Below, piece after piece: positions 60,694-64,000 of a DNA stretch of 64,000 nt (within the stretch, counting starts at the first letter, position 1; every line of letters starts with the position of its first letter). The notes below the pieces were generated by a model. It saw only the letters and a list, made by a program, of their open reading frames with translations. It had not been told where the DNA came from and searched no databases. The DNA is from Halobaculum sp. MBLA0143. GTDB lineage: Archaea; Halobacteriota; Halobacteria; Halobacteriales; Haloferacaceae. Location: assembly GCF_041361465.1 (NCBI RefSeq), contig NZ_JBGKAC010000001.1, forward strand, positions 434,001-498,000, written 5' to 3'. The position numbers and the translations under genes are program-made.

Positions 60694-61902
60694 GTGACGG
60701 ACGGCACGGCGCTCGCGGCGGCGACGGTGGCGGGCTGTGGGCTCGGACTCTGTAGCGGGCTGGTCCCGGGGTTGCACGCCAACAACCTCGCAGTGCTCCT
60801 GTTGGCGGCGGCGCCGCGGCTCGGCGCCCCGCCGCTCGTGCTCGGGTGTGCGATGCTGTCGGCCGGCGTAGTCCACACGTTCTTGGACGTGGTGCCGTCG
60901 CTCGTGCTGGGCGTGCCGGACGCCGCGATGGCTGCGAGCGCGCTGCCGGGCCACGAACTCGTGTTGGGCGGGCGGGGCCGGGAGGCGTTGCGGCTGTCGG
61001 CCGTCGGGAGTGGGCTGGCGCTGGCGACGGCCGTCCCCGTCGCGCTGCCGCTGACGGCCGTCGCCGTGGATCTGTACCCACGGCTCCGGCCACACCTCCC
61101 ACTGTTGCTCGCCGGGGTGGCGGTCGTCGGAGTAGCGACGGAGCCGACGTGGCGCCGACGCGGCGTGGCGGCGGTCTCGTTCCTGTTGGCCGCACTGCTG
61201 GGGGCGGCGACGCCGGAACGGACGCCGACGGCGCTGGTGGCCGTCGGTGGCACGCTCACGCCGTTGTTCGCCGGGCTGTTCGGCGTGCCGGTGCTCGTGG
61301 ACGCGTTGGACGGCGGCGGTGTGCCGCCGCAGGCGGACGCGCGGCTCGCGTTGGCTCCACGGGCGGTCGGGGTCGCGGCCGGGGCGGGCACGGGCGCGGG
61401 CGCGGCGGTCGGCTACCTCCCCGGCGTGTCGGCGGGCGTGGCGGCGACGCTGGCGCTGCCGTTCACGACCGGGCGTGACCCCGCCAGAGAGTACATCGTC
61501 GCCACGAGCGGGGCGAACACGGCGACGGCGGTGTTCGCACTGTTCGCGTTCGTCGCCCTGGGTACTCCGCGGTCCGGCGTACTCGTCGCGATGTCGGAGG
61601 CCGGGGTCCCGCCCCGACTCCCGCCGTTGCTCGCGGCGACGGTCGTCGCCGGCGGCGTCGGGGTGTTGGGGGTGACGCTCGCCGGCGACGCGGCGTTCGC
61701 GGTCGCCCGCCGCGTGCCACAGCGAGAGCTGGTCGTCGCCGTCTTGGGGTTCGTGACGGCGTTGTCGGCGGCGTTCGCCGGTGTCACCGGCGTGGTCGCG
61801 CTGGCGGCCGCCGGCGCCGTCGGCTTCCTCCCCGCTCGGTTCGGCTGTCGACGGGTCCACCTCATGGGGGTGTTGTTGGGGCCGATCGTCGTCGGTGCCT
61901 GA
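60694..61902 (+). CDS. TctA/DUF112-like integral membrane protein
   Basis: 402 residues, about eleven hydrophobic segments. The N-terminal [22 protein letters not shown] carries the conserved G-L-x-P-G-x-H-x-N of archaeal DUF112 proteins, related to the TctA subunit of tripartite tricarboxylate transporters; a second internal copy reads [20 protein letters not shown]. Most archaeal members lack partner TctB/TctC subunits, as here. GTG at 60694. Role as a carboxylate transporter is inferred from the family. Confidence 0.8.
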   Translation: MTDGTALAAATVAGCGLGLCSGLVPGLHANNLAVLLLAAAPRLGAPPLVLGCAMLSAGVVHTFLDVVPSLVLGVPDAAMAASALPGHELVLGGRGREALRLSAVGSGLALATAVPVALPLTAVAVDLYPRLRPHLPLLLAGVAVVGVATEPTWRRRGVAAVSFLLAALLGAATPERTPTALVAVGGTLTPLFAGLFGVPVLVDALDGGGVPPQADARLALAPRAVGVAAGAGTGAGAAVGYLPGVSAGVAATLALPFTTGRDPAREYIVATSGANTATAVFALFAFVALGTPRSGVLVAMSEAGVPPRLPPLLAATVVAGGVGVLGVTLAGDAAFAVARRVPQRELVVAVLGFVTALSAAFAGVTGVVALAAAGAVGFLPARFGCRRVHLMGVLLGPIVVGA

Positions 61903-61975
61903 CGGTACCACGTGCAGTCCCGTCGGCCGCGCACGAAAGACAACGGTTAAAGCCCACGGCGCGGTTCGTACGCAC

Positions 61976-62158
61976 ATGAGCGACGCACGAACGGACGACA
62001 CCGAGCGCCGGTGTGTCTCCTGTGGCGTCAACGTCGCGAGCCTGTCGGCCGCGTCGTTCGACTGCCCGGAGTGTGGCACCGGCATCCACCGCTGTGGCAC
62101 CTGTCGAAAACAGAGCAAGCTGTACGAGTGTCCGGACTGCGGATTCAGGGGGCCGTAA
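61976..62158 (+). CDS. HVO_2753-type zinc finger protein
   Basis: 60 residues with four Cys pairs: CVSCGVN, CPECG, CGTC and CPDCGF, giving two zinc knuckles, as in the small HVO_2753 family of Haloferax. GGTTAAAG about 30 bases before the ATG is the promoter. It lies two bases before the aEF1-beta gene, the same linkage known from other haloarchaea. Probably nucleic-acid binding; linked to translation by position. Confidence 0.9.
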   Translation: MSDARTDDTERRCVSCGVNVASLSAASFDCPECGTGIHRCGTCRKQSKLYECPDCGFRGP

Positions 62159-62160
62159 CG

Positions 62161-62427
62161 ATGGGGAAGGTCGCCGCACAGCTGAAAGTGATGCCGGAGA
62201 GCCCCGAGATCGACCTCGACGGACTCCAGGAGACGCTGGAGGAGGCGCTGCCGGAGGGCGCCGAGATCAGCGGCATCGAACGTGACGACGTCGCGTTCGG
62301 GTTGGTCGCGCTGCTCCCGACCGTCATCGTTGCCGACGACGAGGGCGGGACGGAGGCCGTCGAGAAGGCGTTCGCGGAGCTGGACGACGTGGAGTCCGTC
62401 TCCGTGGAGTCCGTCGGCCGGCTGTAA
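62161..62427 (+). CDS. aef1B: Translation elongation factor 1-beta (aEF1B)
   Basis: 88 residues. Nucleotide exchange factor for aEF1-alpha. The small alpha/beta fold shows in [45 protein letters not shown] and the C-terminal [19 protein letters not shown]. Length and motifs match the archaeal family. Starts two bases after the zinc-finger gene's stop, so both are co-transcribed. Confidence 0.95.
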   Translation: MGKVAAQLKVMPESPEIDLDGLQETLEEALPEGAEISGIERDDVAFGLVALLPTVIVADDEGGTEAVEKAFAELDDVESVSVESVGRL

Positions 62428-62460
62428 GCGACGACGCCGGACCACCCTCTCAGTGTTCCC

Positions 62461-62853
62461 GTGACCACTGTCGACCAGCGACTGAGCCGCGTGGCCGTCT
62501 CCGTCGTCGCCGGAGCGCTGGGGTTCTACGCGCTGTCGGAGCCGTTCTTACGGGCCAGCGGCGTCACCGGTCGCCGGGCTGTCCCGGTGTTAGTCGGCTG
62601 TGCCGTCGGTCCGGCGTTGGTCGCCCGGGTACTGTACCCGGGCGTGCGTTCGAGACTGTCGGGACCGGCCCGGGTGACACTCGCCCGGGCGTTCTACTTC
62701 GCGTCGTCGTTCGCGGTGTTCTTCGGCGTCGGCGCGAGCGTGGCGTACGTCGCCGGGACACAGTTCCTCCCTGGGGTGGGGCTGTCGACGCTCACGGCGG
62801 TCTGTGGAACGCTCTCGGGTGTCGGGCTCTCCGTGGTGTTCTGGCGGGACTGA
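62461..62853 (+). CDS. Four-helix membrane protein, unknown function
   Basis: 130 residues from GTG at 62461. Four hydrophobic helices (about 10-28, 38-55, 70-95, 104-128) with Gly-rich packing and very short loops; the last residues are FWRD. It follows aEF1-beta by 33 bases and may be on the same transcript. No family is recognised. Confidence 0.6.
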   Translation: MTTVDQRLSRVAVSVVAGALGFYALSEPFLRASGVTGRRAVPVLVGCAVGPALVARVLYPGVRSRLSGPARVTLARAFYFASSFAVFFGVGASVAYVAGTQFLPGVGLSTLTAVCGTLSGVGLSVVFWRD

Positions 62854-62858
62854 CGCCG

Positions 62859-63674
62859 TTACAGCCGCACCGGAACGCCACGCTCGTCGAGGTACTGCTT
62901 CACCTCGTCGATGCCGAACTCGTCGAAGTGGAAGATCGACGCCGCCAGCCCGGCGTCCGCGTCGGCCTCGGTGAACACCTCGTGCATGTCTTCGGGGCCG
63001 CCACAGCCGGAGGAGGCGATGACGGGCGTGGAGACGGTGTCACACACCGCCCGGGTGAGCGGGATGTCGTAGCCGTCCTTGGTGCCGTCGGCGTCGATGG
63101 AGTTGACGAACAGCTCGCCGGCGCCCCGGTCTTCCGCCTCGGCGACCCACTCGATCACGTCCACGTCCGTCCCCTCGCGGCCGCCCTTCACGGTACACTC
63201 GAACCAACAGGACTCGCCGTCGACCTCGGCGTAGTGTTCTCCCTGTTCGTCGAACCGACGGCGGGCGTCGACACTGACGACGATACACTGGCTGCCGAAG
63301 GCGGCGGCACCCTCCTCGATCAGCGCCGGACGAGCGATGGCGCCGGAGTTGATCGACACCTTGTCCGCGCCCGCCCGGAGCGTCTCCCGCACGTCGTCTC
63401 TGGTACGGATGCCGCCGCCGACGGTCAACGGGATGAACACCTCGTCTGCGACCCGTTCGACGGTGTCCAGCATCGTCTCGCGCCCCTCGGCGCTGGCGGT
63501 GATGTCGAGGAAGACGAACTCGTCTGCGCCGGCAGCGTCGTACTTCCGGGCCATCTCCACCGGGTCCCCGGTGAACTCCAGGCTCTCGAAGTTCACGCCG
63601 GTGTAGACGGCCGCGTTCCCGTCGTCGTCCAAGTCCACGTCGATACACGGGATGATCCGTTTCGTGAGTGTCAC
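62859..63674 (-). CDS. hisF: Imidazole glycerol phosphate synthase, cyclase subunit
   Basis: 271 residues. Histidine biosynthesis: cyclises PRFAR with ammonia from HisH into imidazole glycerol phosphate and AICAR. TIM barrel with the catalytic Asp in RIIPCIDVD near the N-terminus and the second in VSVDARR; phosphate loops GGGIRTRDDV and ASSGCGG are present. GTG at 63674 is chosen because the protein begins MTLTKRIIPCIDVD; upstream frame to 63737 is not conserved-looking. No other his gene lies adjacent. Divergent from gcvT. Confidence 0.95.
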   Translation of the reverse strand: MTLTKRIIPCIDVDLDDDGNAAVYTGVNFESLEFTGDPVEMARKYDAAGADEFVFLDITASAEGRETMLDTVERVADEVFIPLTVGGGIRTRDDVRETLRAGADKVSINSGAIARPALIEEGAAAFGSQCIVVSVDARRRFDEQGEHYAEVDGESCWFECTVKGGREGTDVDVIEWVAEAEDRGAGELFVNSIDADGTKDGYDIPLTRAVCDTVSTPVIASSGCGGPEDMHEVFTEADADAGLAASIFHFDEFGIDEVKQYLDERGVPVRL

Positions 63675-63764
63675 TGTCGGGGGATTCGCCGGACGCCCGC
63701 TTGTCGGTTTCGGCTCCCCGGTCGCTTCGCAAGGCATTACTCGATTCCCTCCGACCGCGGAAAC

Positions 63765-64000
63765 GTGACACTACGAAAGCCCCCGCTGCGAGACCACCAC
63801 GCCGACCGAACGGGAAAGTTCACCGAGTTCGGCGGCTGGGACATGCCGGTGGAGTTCGACTCCATCACGACGGAACACCGGGCAGTCCGGCAGTCGGCCG
63901 GGATCTTCGACGTCTCGCACATGGGCGAGATCGAGGTGGCCGGCCCGGACGCGACCACCCTGATGCAACGGCTCACCACCAACGACGTGACGACGATCCA
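63765..64000 (+). CDS. gcvT: Glycine cleavage system T protein (5' part, cut by window edge)
   Basis: The first 78 codons: MTLRKPPLRDHHADRTGKFTEFGGWDMPVEF, then TTEHRAVRQSAGIFDVSHMGEIEV and MQRLTTNDV, the standard aminomethyltransferase N-terminus binding folate. GTG at 63765 is preferred. The gene starts 90 bases from the divergent hisF start. T protein transfers the methylene group of glycine to tetrahydrofolate; the E3 subunit of the same system could be the lpdA product at 4251-5675. Confidence 0.92.
   Translation, partial: MTLRKPPLRDHHADRTGKFTEFGGWDMPVEFDSITTEHRAVRQSAGIFDVSHMGEIEVAGPDATTLMQRLTTNDVTTI

Overview
The window reads as chromosome of an extremely halophilic archaeon (class Halobacteria). 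Four things point there: uniformly GC-rich coding sequence, very acidic proteins, many leaderless genes with a TATA-like element about 25-35 bases before the start codon, and typical haloarchaeal families (archaellins, an HVO_2753-type zinc finger beside aEF1-beta, an L1-L10-L12 ribosomal operon, an initiator tRNA with an A1:U72 pair).

Layout. 1-6118: central metabolism (PEP synthase, PhzF-like protein, dihydrolipoyl dehydrogenase) and two tiny membrane proteins. 6245-10624: a tightly coupled membrane operon: an ABC-2 permease fused to a PrsW-type protease, a second ABC permease and a rhomboid protease, with no ATPase gene. 10428-13469: two large archaellins sharing an 81-bp identical block, followed by a secreted, sequon-rich stalk protein on the other strand. 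15759-24439: membrane proteins, AI-2E-type transporter, PadR regulator, succinyl-CoA ligase (sucCD), MscS channel, cis-prenyltransferase, RNA-binding protein, and a glycosyltransferase/GtrA pair. 24522-24797: initiator tRNA-Met and tRNA-Thr(CGT).

24933 to about 48100 is an accessory island. Its left edge is a 22-base duplication of the tRNA-Thr 3' end, a classic integration scar. It holds what I read as an archaeal relative of the bacterial dpd system (7-deazaguanine in DNA): two diverged transglycosylases of the TGT/DpdA family, one fused to a domain carrying the exact ArcS (archaeosine synthase) signature; a small DUF6884-like protein; a GHKL ATPase; two giant DEAD/DEAH helicases with DUF1998-like C-termini; a PLD-type nuclease; and a three-gene set resembling dpdG-dpdH-dpdI. 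The proposed logic is that TGT-like enzymes swap guanine in DNA for preQ0 made by the host's tRNA archaeosine pathway, the ArcS-like domain converts it further, and the helicase/PLD/ATPase genes restrict unmodified DNA. An SRA-HNH endonuclease, of the kind that cuts modified DNA, lies just outside at 48334.

49354-64000 returns to core genome with a small low-GC patch (51098-52081): a phosphoribosyltransferase, FAD amine-oxidase-like protein, MBL hydrolase, a membrane-anchored HTH regulator with a palindromic operator next to a degenerate subtilisin-like protein, the rpl1-rpl10-rpl12 operon with a structured leader, a TctA-like membrane protein, zinc finger/aEF1-beta, hisF, and the start of gcvT. 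No CRISPR array, rRNA gene or complete transposase was seen. Function calls rest on reading motifs by eye; no database search was possible.
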